64,000 nt of DNA from Dorea sp. D27. GTDB lineage: Bacteria; Bacillota; Clostridia; Lachnospirales; Lachnospiraceae. This document shows, in pieces, positions 33,557-42,846 of this stretch; position 1 is the first letter of the stretch; each line of letters starts with the position of its first letter. A program made the translations under genes and the position numbers. The stretch lies in assembly GCF_001185345.1 (NCBI RefSeq), contig NZ_KQ236745.1:482488-546487 (forward strand), in the 5' to 3' direction. The notes beneath the pieces were generated by a model. The model was not told the origin of the DNA and did not search any database. It saw only the letters and a program-made list of their open reading frames with translations.

Positions 33557-35437
33557 CTACTTAGATTTTACTTCCCGCCACAATTCATTGTATATGGCAT
33601 CGTTTTCGTCCCCGAGGAATCGGAACGTCTCACATCTGTCCAGATCCTCTGCAGGGGGGAAGGCTATCGGATTGTCCCGGAGCGATTCATCCTCAATCAG
33701 CGCGCGTCCTCCCACGTTCGGGGTGGAGTAGGTGATATAGTCGAAGTTCATCTTGGCGATATCCGGGCGGCACAGGAAGTTGATGAACGTTTCCGCGTTT
33801 TCCTTGTGCTTTGCATTCTTAGGGATAACCCAGGAATCAACCCATACATTAGAGCCTTCCTTTGGTATGACATATTGAAGGTCCGGATTCTCCCACTGAG
33901 TGTATATGGCCTCCCCGGAATAGATGACGCCGATGGCCGCTTCATTGCCGATCATCTTATCGCGGACCTGATCTATGACATAAGCCTGTACGAGCGGTTT
34001 CTGCTGGATCAACAGCTTCTTGGCCGCTTCCAGTTCATCCAGGTCCGTGGAGTTCAATGAGAAGCCGAGATATTTCAATGTGATTCCGAAAGCGTCCCTG
34101 ACGCTGTCCTGCATCAGTATGTTATCTCTGTATCTCTCATCCCAGAGCACGCTCCAGCTGTCGATTGGTTCATCCACCATCGTCTTATTGTACAGGATAC
34201 CTACGGTTCCCCATGTGTAAGGGACAGAATACTTGTTATCGGGGTCGAACTGGCGGGACATCCCCATATAGGTGTCACCAATTTCTTTTATATTAGGTAT
34301 ATTGCTGAAATCAATCTCAGCGAGCAGGTCATTTTCTATCATCCGCTGAATCATATAATCAGAAGGGCAGACAACGTCGTACGCAATCGCGCCTGACTGT
34401 ATCTTCGGATACATGATTTCATTTGTCTCATATTCCTCATAGACGACATCGATGCCCGTCTCTTCTTCAAATATGGCAATCGCGTCCGGATCCAGGTATT
34501 CTCCCCAATTGTAGACGATGACCTGGTTATCTCCGCCGGTGTCTGTCCTGGAACCGTAGAAGACGCCTCCTACGATTACGACCACCGCCATCATGACCGG
34601 AACGACTTTACGGAAGAGGAGGCGGCTAATCTTATGCCTGCGCCGCTGCCTTACAGGTTCACGCCTACGGCCTTGCTTCTCCTCAGGAGATATGTTTACG
34701 AGGATGAGCAGGAGAAGCACGGTGACAAACATGATGGTAGAAAGGGCGTACATCTCAGGCTTGATTCCCTTGCGCACTTCACTGTATATCTTTGTGGACA
34801 GGGTGTCCACTCCCGGCCCCTTTGTAAAATGCGTGATGATGAAATCATCCAGCGACATCGTAAAGGCCAGGAGAAAACCGGAGGATACACCGGGGAGGAT
34901 ATCTGGAAATACGACTTTGAAAAATGCGTGGACAGGAGAGGCTCCCAGGTCCAGCGCCGCCTCATAGGTGCTCTTGTTCGTCTGTTTCAGCTTCGGCGTG
35001 ACACTCAATATGACATAAGGGATATTAAACGTTATATGTGCCAGCAGAATCGTAGAAAAACCGAGGGAGAAGCGGAATGCGATGAACAGAAGCATGAGTG
35101 AGATACCTGTCACGATATCCGCGTTCAGCATCGGTATGTTGGTGACTCCCATCATAAATGTACGGAACCTGTTCCGAAGCGCCTGGATTCCGATAGCGGC
35201 GGCTGTTCCGATGACAGTGGCTATCAGGGCGGAGAGCAGCGCGATGATAAGCGTCGTATATAAAGCATTCATTATCTGGTCGTTGCGGAACAATTCCACA
35301 TACCATTTTGTTGTAAATCCTCCCCATTTGGATCGTGACTTGGACTTGTTGAACGACAGTATCATCAAGGTTACGATCGGCGCGTAAAGAAGGATCAGGA
35401 TAAGGGTAAGATAGATTCTCTGTAATACGCTCTTCAT
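33557..35437 (-). CDS. potC: Polyamine ABC transporter permease PotC fused to substrate-binding protein PotD
   Basis: A 626-aa fusion. Residues 1 to about 255 are the PotC permease: six membrane segments with the EAA loop EAALDLGASPVHAFFKVVFPDILPG. A basic linker (QGRRREPVRQRRRHK, about 258-272) leads to a seventh membrane segment (VVPVMMAVVVIVGGVFYG), and from about 305 a PotD-type spermidine/putrescine-binding domain runs to the end (VYNWGEYLDPDAIAIFEEET, VCPSDYMIQRMI, VPYTWGTVGILYNK). No lipobox is needed, as the binding domain is tethered by the seventh segment. Start ATG 35437 overlaps the potB stop by one base; TTG at 35440 is an alternative. Ligand is inferred. Confidence 0.9.
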   Translation of the reverse strand: MKSVLQRIYLTLILILLYAPIVTLMILSFNKSKSRSKWGGFTTKWYVELFRNDQIMNALYTTLIIALLSALIATVIGTAAAIGIQALRNRFRTFMMGVTNIPMLNADIVTGISLMLLFIAFRFSLGFSTILLAHITFNIPYVILSVTPKLKQTNKSTYEAALDLGASPVHAFFKVVFPDILPGVSSGFLLAFTMSLDDFIITHFTKGPGVDTLSTKIYSEVRKGIKPEMYALSTIMFVTVLLLLILVNISPEEKQGRRREPVRQRRRHKISRLLFRKVVPVMMAVVVIVGGVFYGSRTDTGGDNQVIVYNWGEYLDPDAIAIFEEETGIDVVYEEYETNEIMYPKIQSGAIAYDVVCPSDYMIQRMIENDLLAEIDFSNIPNIKEIGDTYMGMSRQFDPDNKYSVPYTWGTVGILYNKTMVDEPIDSWSVLWDERYRDNILMQDSVRDAFGITLKYLGFSLNSTDLDELEAAKKLLIQQKPLVQAYVIDQVRDKMIGNEAAIGVIYSGEAIYTQWENPDLQYVIPKEGSNVWVDSWVIPKNAKHKENAETFINFLCRPDIAKMNFDYITYSTPNVGGRALIEDESLRDNPIAFPPAEDLDRCETFRFLGDENDAIYNELWREVKSK

Positions 35438-36267
35438 CAAAATGCTGTCCCCTCCCCGTCTTTGTCATATTTGGCGATAAGCGCCATGCTTATGATAATG
35501 AATACCATAAGTACGAGTGAAAGCCCGGAACCTACATGCCAGTTGCTTCCCTGCTTGAACTCCTGTTCGATGACATTGCCGATGAGCAGTATCTTGCTCC
35601 CTCCGAGCAGGTCAGAGATTACAAATGTAGTAAGAGCCGGGACGAATACCATCGTAACCCCGCTAATGATGCCCGGTACGCTTAAGGGGAGGATGATGCG
35701 CAGGAACGTCTGGACGCTGTTGGCACCAAGGTCTCTGGCAGCAGCAATAATGTCTTTGTCTATCTTAGACAGTACGTTATATATGGGCAGTACCATGAAC
35801 GGCAGGAAATTATAAACCATGCCAAGTACGATGGCATACGGCGTATTGATAATATCCAGCGACGGCAGATGCAGGAACTCCAGGACGACATTGATGATAC
35901 CGTTTTTTTCCAGCAGGTTCTGCCAAGCCAGCGTGCGCAGAAGGAAATTCATCCACATAGGAAGGATGAAGATCAGTACGATAAAGCTCTGCTGGTTCAC
36001 CCCCAGATTCGTAAGTATCATGGAGAGCGGATAGGCAAGGATAAGGCAGAACACCGTGCTGACGAAAGAGAGCAGCAGCGCCAGCCCTAGCGCTTTTAAA
36101 TTCTCTGGCGTTGTTATCCTGGCAATATTGAGAAAAGTGAACCCTCCGTCTTTGTCCGTGAACCCATAATACAAAATCATGAGCAGAGGTATGATGATAA
36201 AAGCGGCACACCAGAACATATAAGGCCCTGCCAGCAGCTGCTTCATTTTCTTATGTTTATTCTTCAA
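35437..36267 (-). CDS. potB: Spermidine/putrescine ABC transporter permease
   Basis: A 276-aa permease with six membrane helices and the EAA loop [24 protein letters not shown]. The start is set at TTG 36267, because GGAGG at 36278-36282 lies 9-10 nt upstream on the minus strand. The ATG at 36285 would have its SD region missing and give six more residues. It overlaps the end of potA by 11 nt, so translation is coupled. It pairs with the PotC half of the next gene in the membrane. Confidence 0.92.
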   Translation of the reverse strand: MKNKHKKMKQLLAGPYMFWCAAFIIIPLLMILYYGFTDKDGGFTFLNIARITTPENLKALGLALLLSFVSTVFCLILAYPLSMILTNLGVNQQSFIVLIFILPMWMNFLLRTLAWQNLLEKNGIINVVLEFLHLPSLDIINTPYAIVLGMVYNFLPFMVLPIYNVLSKIDKDIIAAARDLGANSVQTFLRIILPLSVPGIISGVTMVFVPALTTFVISDLLGGSKILLIGNVIEQEFKQGSNWHVGSGLSLVLMVFIIISMALIAKYDKDGEGTAF

Positions 36268-37330
36268 TGGTAACCGCCTCCGCATCTTCAGATTCAGGTT
36301 TTTTCATTATCTGTATATCAAAAGGATCCACCTGTATCCCTACTTCGGTCCCTACTTCAACCATGTCCGTGCTGTGTACGAGCCACTCGAAGTTATTGGC
36401 CGTCACTTCCATCTCGTAATGTACCCCTTTGAAGATAAGATGGGTCACTACCCCTTCGATAATGCCATCTTCCGGCTTCACAAGGTCAATGTCCTCGGGG
36501 CGGATGACGGCATCCACAGGCCGGTTTCTGCCAAAGCCGACGTCAACACATGGGAAGCTGGCTCCAAGTATTTTTACAAGCTTATCCTGAACCATCGTTG
36601 CCGGGAGTATATTGCTTTCTCCGATGAAGTCAGCAACGAAGGCATTCTTCGGCTCATTATATATGTCCTCCGGCGTACCGATCTGCTGAATGTACCCCTG
36701 GTTCATGACGACGATGGTATCTGACATGGTAAGCGCTTCCTCCTGGTCATGGGTGACATAGACGAATGTGATGCCGAGTTCATTTTTCAACCGGATAAGC
36801 TCATACTGCATATCCTGGCGCAGCTTCAAGTCCAGCGCCCCAAGAGGTTCGTCGAGAAGAAGAACTTTCGGTTCATTTACAATGGCTCGCGCGATGGCGA
36901 TCCGCTGCTGCTGGCCGCCGCTTAAAGAGTCGGGTGTCCGGTCCTCGAAGCCTTCCAGATTGACAAGCTTTAGGGCATAGCGGATCTTGTCATTGATATA
37001 GGACTTTGTCTTACCTTTGATTTTCAGTCCGAAAGCGATATTTTCTGCAATCGTCATATTGGTAAAGAGGGCATACTTCTGAAATACCGTATTCAGCTGG
37101 CGCTTATTTGGCGCAAGGTCTGTAATATTCTTCCCGTCGAAGATTACCTTTCCGGTATCAGGAGACTCGAACCCGCCGATAATCCTCAGAAGAGTAGTCT
37201 TACCACAGCCGCTCGGGCCGAGCAGCGTTAAAAATTCGTTTTCCCTTATATACAGATTCAAGTCATCGAGCACAAGGTTATCCCCGAAAGATTTAGAGAC
37301 ATTTACAATATCAATTAATTTGTTAGACAT
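36257..37330 (-). CDS. potA: Spermidine/putrescine ABC transporter ATP-binding protein
   Basis: A 357-aa ATPase. Walker [10 protein letters not shown], signature [15 protein letters not shown], Walker [13 protein letters not shown] and switch His in THDQEEALT. The C-terminal 120 residues form the TOBE regulatory domain found in PotA. First transport gene of the operon, 22 nt after the regulator gene. SD AGGAGG in the spacer. Confidence 0.95.
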   Translation of the reverse strand: MSNKLIDIVNVSKSFGDNLVLDDLNLYIRENEFLTLLGPSGCGKTTLLRIIGGFESPDTGKVIFDGKNITDLAPNKRQLNTVFQKYALFTNMTIAENIAFGLKIKGKTKSYINDKIRYALKLVNLEGFEDRTPDSLSGGQQQRIAIARAIVNEPKVLLLDEPLGALDLKLRQDMQYELIRLKNELGITFVYVTHDQEEALTMSDTIVVMNQGYIQQIGTPEDIYNEPKNAFVADFIGESNILPATMVQDKLVKILGASFPCVDVGFGRNRPVDAVIRPEDIDLVKPEDGIIEGVVTHLIFKGVHYEMEVTANNFEWLVHSTDMVEVGTEVGIQVDPFDIQIMKKPESEDAEAVTIEE

Positions 37331-37352
37331 AGCTTCCTCCTGATTCGTATAT

Positions 37353-37892
37353 TTAAAAACTTGGCGGGGTACTCACCCATATGACAGTTGCCCCTGTCGT
37401 TTTATTTCCTTCTATATAGTGTTCGGAGTGAGGGGTAAAATAAAAGGCTTCCCCCTTCCTGGCACTGTATATCTTTTTGCCGATGTGAATCTTGATGCTT
37501 CCCTTGAGCACATAGCCAAACTCTTCCCCCTCATGAGGGACGTCCAGGTAAGTGGAACCGCCCGGTTCAAGCGTCAGCCGGATTGGCTCCATCATATTCT
37601 TCTGCGCGTTCGGAATAATCCATTCTGTCTTATTCTTAAGTTCTGTATCTATCTTTTCAAAGTAATCCTCATCGTGGAAGACAATCTGCTCTTCCGGATC
37701 CTCGCTGAAAAATTCATTGATGGTCGTCCCGAGCACTTGCAGCAGGTCCACGAGTGTGGCGATGGAAGGGGAGGTAAGGTCTCTTTCGAGCTGCGAGATA
37801 AAACCCTTGGAAAGCTCGGCGCGGTCCGCCAGCTCTTCCTGTGTCAGGTCCTTGGCGATACGTAGTTCCTTCAGCTTTTTTCCGATATCCAT
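37353..37892 (-). CDS. XRE-family regulator with cupin domain, polyamine operon regulator
   Basis: A 179-aa protein, start ATG 37892 with GGAGGACAG upstream on the minus strand. Residues about 5-60 are a Cro/CI-type HTH ([20 protein letters not shown]), and residues about 105-175 a cupin_2 barrel ([20 protein letters not shown]). This resembles PuuR-type regulators of polyamine genes. First gene of the operon with potA, potB and potC-potD, so it probably controls its own operon in response to a polyamine. Confidence 0.88.
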   Translation of the reverse strand: MDIGKKLKELRIAKDLTQEELADRAELSKGFISQLERDLTSPSIATLVDLLQVLGTTINEFFSEDPEEQIVFHDEDYFEKIDTELKNKTEWIIPNAQKNMMEPIRLTLEPGGSTYLDVPHEGEEFGYVLKGSIKIHIGKKIYSARKGEAFYFTPHSEHYIEGNKTTGATVIWVSTPPSF

Positions 37893-37972
37893 AACTGTCC
37901 TCCGTAAATGTATGGTTGTAAAAGTAAAAATAAACATAAAGTTTAGTATTTCTTAACTGGCGTGCAAAATCT

Positions 37973-38000
37973 ATTATACTATAAACGGCAGAAAGTGCAA
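37973..38000 (-). promoter_or_regulatory. Promoter of the polyamine operon
   Basis: On the minus strand TTGCAC (38000-37995), a 16-bp spacer and a perfect TATAAT (37978-37973). The 80-nt leader before ATG 37892 is AT-rich. Confidence 0.55.
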
Positions 38001-38025
38001 TCATTTTTAGGAAATTTCTTCTTCA

Positions 38026-39144
38026 TCAGGAGTTCTGCTCTTCCCTACTGCAGTAGAAGCGCTCCAGCCATTCCATCCGGGCGGACATGTTGGACATCAG
38101 CAGATCTGCCAGCGTGACTGCCACCATAGATTCAATGACCACGACCGCCCGGGGGACGATGACGGGATCATGCCGGCCGGTAATGGTGATTTCAGTGTTA
38201 CGGCCCGACCTGTCGACGGTATCCTGCGGCCTGGCGATGGAAGGCGTAGGTTTTACGGCTGCCCGCAGCAGGATGGTACTGCCGTCGCTCATGCCGCCAA
38301 GGATGCCTCCCGAGTGGTTTGTTTTTTTCGTCACTTGTCCGTCTGCGGCCCGGAACGCGTCATTGTTCGTGCTGCCCGTAGCGGCCGCGGCGCGAAAACC
38401 ATCGCCTATTTCAACGCCTTTTACAGCGCCGACTGACATAACTGCTTTGGCCAGGCCGGCATCCAGCTTGTCAAAGACAGTTTCCCCTATGCCCGCCGGC
38501 ATCCCCGTTACAGTGCATTCGATAATTCCACCGGAGGAATCCAGGTTTTTGATGCACTGTTCCAGATATGCGGCGGCCTTGGCTGCATACTCGTTATTAG
38601 GCATATATAGGGCGTTTTCATTGATGCAGTCATAATGATAAGCAGAATGGGGTACAGTAATATCACCGATTGCGGTCGTATAAGCCGTGACACGTATACC
38701 GAGCGAAGCAAGCAGGCGGGATGCGACAGCTCCGGCGGCAACCCTGCCGATCGTCTCGCGTCCGGAGGAACGGCCGCCTCCGCGGTAATCCCGTATACCA
38801 TACTTGCAGTCGAATGTATAATCCGCATGCCCGGGACGGTAGCAGTCCATAATCTTACCGTAGTCCCGGGAGCGCTGGTCCTGATTCTTTACGAGGAGCG
38901 AGATAGGCGTGCCAGTCGTCTTGCCCTCAAATACGCCGGATAATATCTCTGCCTGGTCAGATTCCTTCCGTGCAGTGGTATATCGGCTCTGTCCCGGCCT
39001 GCGGCGGTCTAAGTAATCCTGGATATCTGTATCGGTAAGAGGGAGCCCTGCGGGACAGCCGTCGATAACAACGCCGACGGCCGGGCCGTGGGACTCTCCC
39101 CAGGTTGTGATTTTAAATAAGGTTCCGTATGTTGATCCTGCCAT
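38026..39144 (-). CDS. aroC: Chorismate synthase
   Basis: FMN-dependent enzyme converting EPSP to chorismate, last step of the shikimate pathway. Length 372 aa from ATG 39144 with SD AAAGGAG; the extra 17 upstream residues in the open frame have no SD. Signatures: GESHGPAVGVVIDGCPAG, RDYRGGGRSSGRETIGRVAAGA (first part), and near the end TGRHDPVIVPRAVVVIESM. Other shikimate genes are not in the window. Confidence 0.97.
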   Translation of the reverse strand: MAGSTYGTLFKITTWGESHGPAVGVVIDGCPAGLPLTDTDIQDYLDRRRPGQSRYTTARKESDQAEILSGVFEGKTTGTPISLLVKNQDQRSRDYGKIMDCYRPGHADYTFDCKYGIRDYRGGGRSSGRETIGRVAAGAVASRLLASLGIRVTAYTTAIGDITVPHSAYHYDCINENALYMPNNEYAAKAAAYLEQCIKNLDSSGGIIECTVTGMPAGIGETVFDKLDAGLAKAVMSVGAVKGVEIGDGFRAAAATGSTNNDAFRAADGQVTKKTNHSGGILGGMSDGSTILLRAAVKPTPSIARPQDTVDRSGRNTEITITGRHDPVIVPRAVVVIESMVAVTLADLLMSNMSARMEWLERFYCSREEQNS

Positions 39145-39178
39145 GATTTGTCTCCTTTGTAGTGTGATACATAATCCT

Positions 39179-39206
39179 ATTATACCCGTAATCACTAAAT
39201 CTTCAA
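39179..39206 (-). promoter_or_regulatory. Promoter of aroC
   Basis: On the minus strand TTGAAG (39206-39201), 16-bp spacer, perfect TATAAT (39184-39179), 34 nt before ATG 39144. Confidence 0.65.
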
Positions 39207-39304
39207 GAATTCTTCAGCAATTTTTCACGAATTTGCACTGTACTTTTGACAGGCATCATATTATAATAGATGCGTGTGAATATTTTAATGAGGAGTAGAC
39301 GACT

Positions 39305-41089
39305 ATGTCAGATATGCAGAAGAGACCAGAAGATATCGACAGAGAATCCGAAGAGATCATAGAAGAGACTATGAAGGAAATCTTTGACGATATCAACAAC
39401 TCGGACGAATTTAAAGAAATGGATGATAGGAATGAAGAATCCGAAGAGGCAGACGAAGAATCTGGTCAGGAAGATAAAACAGAAGAAGAAAATGACAGGC
39501 CGGATAGTGAAGATACTGACACCGGTGGCATATCTTCTGATGACAGTGATATTGAAGCAGCCGGAGAAGTAGACGACGAGGATTTTGATGCGGAAGAAGC
39601 CGCCGTTGATTCTGAAGAATATGATTCTGAGGACGATGACGAAGAGGATGAGGGCGAGAAAGAGGAAACAGAGGCTGAGAAGGAGTTAAGGAAGCACAGA
39701 AGGAGAAAGAAGGCAGGAATCATCGCTGCCTCGGTTCTTGGAGCGCTTATACTTATCTATCTCGGGTTCGCCCTTTATTTCAGCAGCCATTTTATGTTTT
39801 TTACAGAGATAAACGGACAGGACTTTTCGATGAAGAGCGTCAGCCAGGTGGAAGAGCATATGGAGAAGCAGGTTGCCGACTATGTGCTTACGCTGGAAGA
39901 ATCGGACGGAGGAACGGAGACGGTCAAAGGTTCAGATATTTCGCTGGAGTATGTCCAGGGCAAGGAATTGAAAGAGCTTGTCAAAAAACAGAATAATCTC
40001 TTGTGGATAGAGTCGCTCTGGAACCATCCGGAGATTACGGCAGAAGTAGGTGTCAAATATGATGAGAATGCCCTGAAAAGTATCGTCGAGAATTTGAACT
40101 GCCTGAACCCGGAGAACCAGACAGCGTCTGTGGACGCGCATCCGGAATTCAAGGATACAGAGTTTGTCGTTGTGCCGGAAGTGATAGGAACGCAGATTGA
40201 CACAGAGAAGTTCAATGAGTCGGTAGCCGCCGCAATCAACGGATTTGCGTCAACATTGAACCTGTCGGATGCCGGATGCTATATCAGGCCCAGATTTGTC
40301 TCGGATTCCAAAGAAGTAATCGCGGCAAAGGACGCTATGAACAGTTACCTTGGCGCAAGCGTTACTTATGATTTCAGTCCAAGCACAGAGGTTGTGGACG
40401 CTTCTGTAATCTCCCAGTGGGTGAAGGTGGACGGAGACATGAACGTTACCTTCGATGAAGAGGCGGTTAAGGCGTATATCCAGACATTGGCCGATAAGTA
40501 TAATACGAAAGGCAAGACGAGAACATTTACCACGGCGAGCGGCAACAGCGTCACGGTCGAAGGCGGAAGCTATGGCTGGAGGATTGACCAGGAGGCTGAA
40601 TATAACGCGCTGACCGCGAACATCAAGAACGGAGAGACGGTGACGAGAGAGCCCGAGTATTCGAGCCGCGCAGCGAGTCACGACACGAATGATTTCGGAA
40701 ACACGTATGCGGAGGTAGACCTTACGAACCAGCAGATGTATTTTATACAGAACGGGCAGGTCGTGCTTCAGAGCGGAATTGTAACCGGGAATCCGGGCAA
40801 AGGGCACGCAACCCCGCAGGGGACGTATTCGCTGGCTTACAAGGCACTTGACCAGGTGCTCAGGGGCAAGAAGCTGCCGGACGGGACATATGAGTACGAG
40901 TCCCCGGTCAAGTTCTGGATGCCGTTCAACGGAGGCATCGGATTCCATGATGCCACCTGGCAGCCGACATTCGGAGGATCCAGGTATCAGACGAACGGCT
41001 CGCATGGCTGTGTAAACATGCCTTATGACAAAGCGTCTCAGCTGTACGATTTGATTTCAGCCGGAACGCCGGTAATTCTGCATTACTGA
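39305..41089 (+). CDS. L,D-transpeptidase (YkuD) with acidic cytoplasmic N terminus
   Basis: A 594-aa membrane-tethered peptidoglycan cross-linking enzyme. Residues 1 to about 130 are very acidic (Glu/Asp/Ser) and probably cytoplasmic. A basic stretch (KHRRRKKA) and one membrane segment (about 139-160) follow. The outer part holds two PG_binding_4-like regions (about 175-440), then the YkuD domain with catalytic Cys569 in SHGCVNMPYD and His in IGFHDATW. It forms 3-3 cross-links or anchors proteins. Perfect TATAAT at 39262-39267 may be its -10. Confidence 0.92.
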   Translation: MSDMQKRPEDIDRESEEIIEETMKEIFDDINNSDEFKEMDDRNEESEEADEESGQEDKTEEENDRPDSEDTDTGGISSDDSDIEAAGEVDDEDFDAEEAAVDSEEYDSEDDDEEDEGEKEETEAEKELRKHRRRKKAGIIAASVLGALILIYLGFALYFSSHFMFFTEINGQDFSMKSVSQVEEHMEKQVADYVLTLEESDGGTETVKGSDISLEYVQGKELKELVKKQNNLLWIESLWNHPEITAEVGVKYDENALKSIVENLNCLNPENQTASVDAHPEFKDTEFVVVPEVIGTQIDTEKFNESVAAAINGFASTLNLSDAGCYIRPRFVSDSKEVIAAKDAMNSYLGASVTYDFSPSTEVVDASVISQWVKVDGDMNVTFDEEAVKAYIQTLADKYNTKGKTRTFTTASGNSVTVEGGSYGWRIDQEAEYNALTANIKNGETVTREPEYSSRAASHDTNDFGNTYAEVDLTNQQMYFIQNGQVVLQSGIVTGNPGKGHATPQGTYSLAYKALDQVLRGKKLPDGTYEYESPVKFWMPFNGGIGFHDATWQPTFGGSRYQTNGSHGCVNMPYDKASQLYDLISAGTPVILHY

Positions 41090-41117
41090 TAATTATAAAA
41101 AGCAAGAGGTAAAGATC

Positions 41118-42251
41118 ATGTATAAAGTGTTGGCACGAGATGGTCTTGCCAAAAGAGGAAGGCTGCAGACAGTACACGGGGTCATCGAGACTCCTGTATT
41201 TATGAATGTAGGAACCGCTGCGGCGATTAAGGGCGCGGTTTCTACAGAGGATCTGCAGGGAATAAAGACACAGGTGGAGCTTTCCAATACATATCATCTG
41301 CATGTGCGTCCTGGCGACGATGTGGTGAAAAAACTTGGCGGGCTCCATAAATTTATGGTCTGGGACAAGCCGATTCTGACCGATTCGGGCGGGTTCCAGG
41401 TCTTTTCTCTGGCAGGGCTTAGAAGAATCAAAGAAGAAGGGGTGTATTTCAATTCCCATATTGACGGCAGGAAGATATTCATGGGACCGGAAGAGAGCAT
41501 GCAGATACAGTCTAATCTGGCTTCTACCATTGCCATGGCATTTGACGAATGTCCGTCCAGCGTTGCAGACCGTCCATATATGGAAAAGTCCGTAGAGCGC
41601 ACGACGAGATGGCTCGGAAGGTGTAAAGAAGAGATGCGGCGTCTGAACGGCCGGAAGGATACGATCAATCCGCGGCAGATGCTGTTTGGTATCAACCAGG
41701 GCGGTATCTATGAGGATATCCGCATACGGCACGCAAAAGAGATTGCGGCTATGGACCTGGACGGATATGCGATAGGCGGTCTGGCGGTGGGAGAGTCTCA
41801 TGAGGATATGTACCGCATTCTGGATGCCGTCGTACCTTATCTGCCTGCCGACAAGCCGACCTACCTGATGGGAGTCGGGACACCGGCAAATATACTGGAG
41901 GCAGTAGACAGAGGGGTAGATTTCTTCGACTGCGTGTATCCGAGCAGGAACGGCCGGCACGGCCATGTGTATACGAACTACGGGAAGCTTAACCTGTTCA
42001 ATGCAAGATATGAGCTGGACAGCAGTCCGATTGAAGAAGGCTGTGGCTGTCCGGCATGCAGGACCTATTCAAGGGCATATATCAGGCATCTGCTGAAAGC
42101 AAAAGAAATGCTCGGGATGAGGCTCTGCGTCCTGCACAATCTCTATTTTTACAATACGATGATGGAAGAGATCCGAGAGGCGGTCGAAAGGGGCTGCTTC
42201 AGGAACTATAAGGCAGATAAACTTACACGAATGGCAGGCCGGGAAGTATAA
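41118..42251 (+). CDS. tgt: Queuine tRNA-ribosyltransferase
   Basis: A 377-aa enzyme exchanging guanine 34 for preQ1 in GUN-anticodon tRNAs. Conserved DSGGFQVFSL with the catalytic Asp, GGLAVGE, then DCVYPSRNGRHG with the nucleophile Asp region. Zinc ligands are in GCGCPACRTYSRAYIRHL plus a later His (RLCVLHNLYFY). SD AGAGGTAAAG. The queuosine synthesis genes queA and ruvAB, often nearby, are not here; yajC follows, as in many bacteria. Confidence 0.96.
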   Translation: MYKVLARDGLAKRGRLQTVHGVIETPVFMNVGTAAAIKGAVSTEDLQGIKTQVELSNTYHLHVRPGDDVVKKLGGLHKFMVWDKPILTDSGGFQVFSLAGLRRIKEEGVYFNSHIDGRKIFMGPEESMQIQSNLASTIAMAFDECPSSVADRPYMEKSVERTTRWLGRCKEEMRRLNGRKDTINPRQMLFGINQGGIYEDIRIRHAKEIAAMDLDGYAIGGLAVGESHEDMYRILDAVVPYLPADKPTYLMGVGTPANILEAVDRGVDFFDCVYPSRNGRHGHVYTNYGKLNLFNARYELDSSPIEEGCGCPACRTYSRAYIRHLLKAKEMLGMRLCVLHNLYFYNTMMEEIREAVERGCFRNYKADKLTRMAGREV

Positions 42252-42277
42252 AATTTCCATGAAATATGGAAAAGCAC

Positions 42278-42306
42278 TTGATGAAAAAAGCATTTTTGTG
42301 TATGAT
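42278..42306 (+). promoter_or_regulatory. Promoter of yajC
   Basis: TTGATG at 42278-42283, 17-bp spacer, TATGAT at 42301-42306, with SD AGGAGG 25 nt further on. Confidence 0.75.
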
Positions 42307-42342
42307 AGCAATAGTGTTTAAAGATATTAGGAGGAATAAGAT

Positions 42343-42645
42343 ATGTACGCATTAGCAGCACAGTCCGGGAGTAATTGGATTTTACTCATCTTAGTATATG
42401 TATTGATATTCGGAGGCTTCTGGTTTGTCTTTATGAGACCGCAGAAAAAGGAGCAGAAGAGACTGCAGGCTATGATTGCAGATATGGCAGTGGGAGATAC
42501 AGTACTTACTACTAGTGGATTTTACGGCGTAATCATTGATATTACAGATGATGACGTAATCGTGGAGTTCGGCAGCAACAAGAACTGCCGCATCCCTATG
42601 CAGAAAGCGGCAATCGCCCAGGTTGAAAAAGCAAGCGTGGAATAA
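42343..42645 (+). CDS. yajC: Preprotein translocase subunit YajC
   Basis: A 100-aa single-pass membrane protein attached to the SecDF complex. One hydrophobic helix (about 10-29), then MRPQKKEQKRLQAMIADMAVGD and the small beta domain DTVLTTSGFYGVIIDI. Length and order tgt-yajC are typical. It has its own promoter and terminator, so it can be expressed alone; secDF is not adjacent. Confidence 0.94.
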   Translation: MYALAAQSGSNWILLILVYVLIFGGFWFVFMRPQKKEQKRLQAMIADMAVGDTVLTTSGFYGVIIDITDDDVIVEFGSNKNCRIPMQKAAIAQVEKASVE

Positions 42646-42659
42646 GGACAAGAGATGAG

Positions 42660-42687
42660 AGGAATCCTGGAAAGGATTCCTTTTTTT
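42660..42687 (+). terminator. Terminator after yajC
   Basis: AGGAATCCT (42660-42668) pairs with AGGATTCCT (42673-42681) across GGAA, followed by a run of seven T ending at 42687. Confidence 0.92.
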
Positions 42688-42768
42688 CGTCCCTTTTGCG
42701 GATGCTTTACATGAGCCCCAGGTTATATTTTGTGTGAAAACAGGAATACTTAAGGATAGAAAGTATCG

Positions 42769-42797
42769 TTGACAAATACATGAATACAGATTATGGT
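42769..42797 (+). promoter_or_regulatory. Promoter of glgP
   Basis: Consensus TTGACA at 42769-42774, 17-bp spacer, TATGGT at 42792-42797, 50 nt before ATG 42847. Confidence 0.75.
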
Positions 42798-42846
42798 AGT
42801 AATGGTTTATTTACCCATTTCAGAAGATTGAATGAAGGAGACAGTT

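Noticed and set aside
39246..39267. TTGACA and TATAAT before the L,D-transpeptidase as one promoter
   Set aside because: The gap is only 10 bp, too short for sigma-70; a weaker -35 (TGTACT, 17 bp) may go with the same -10.
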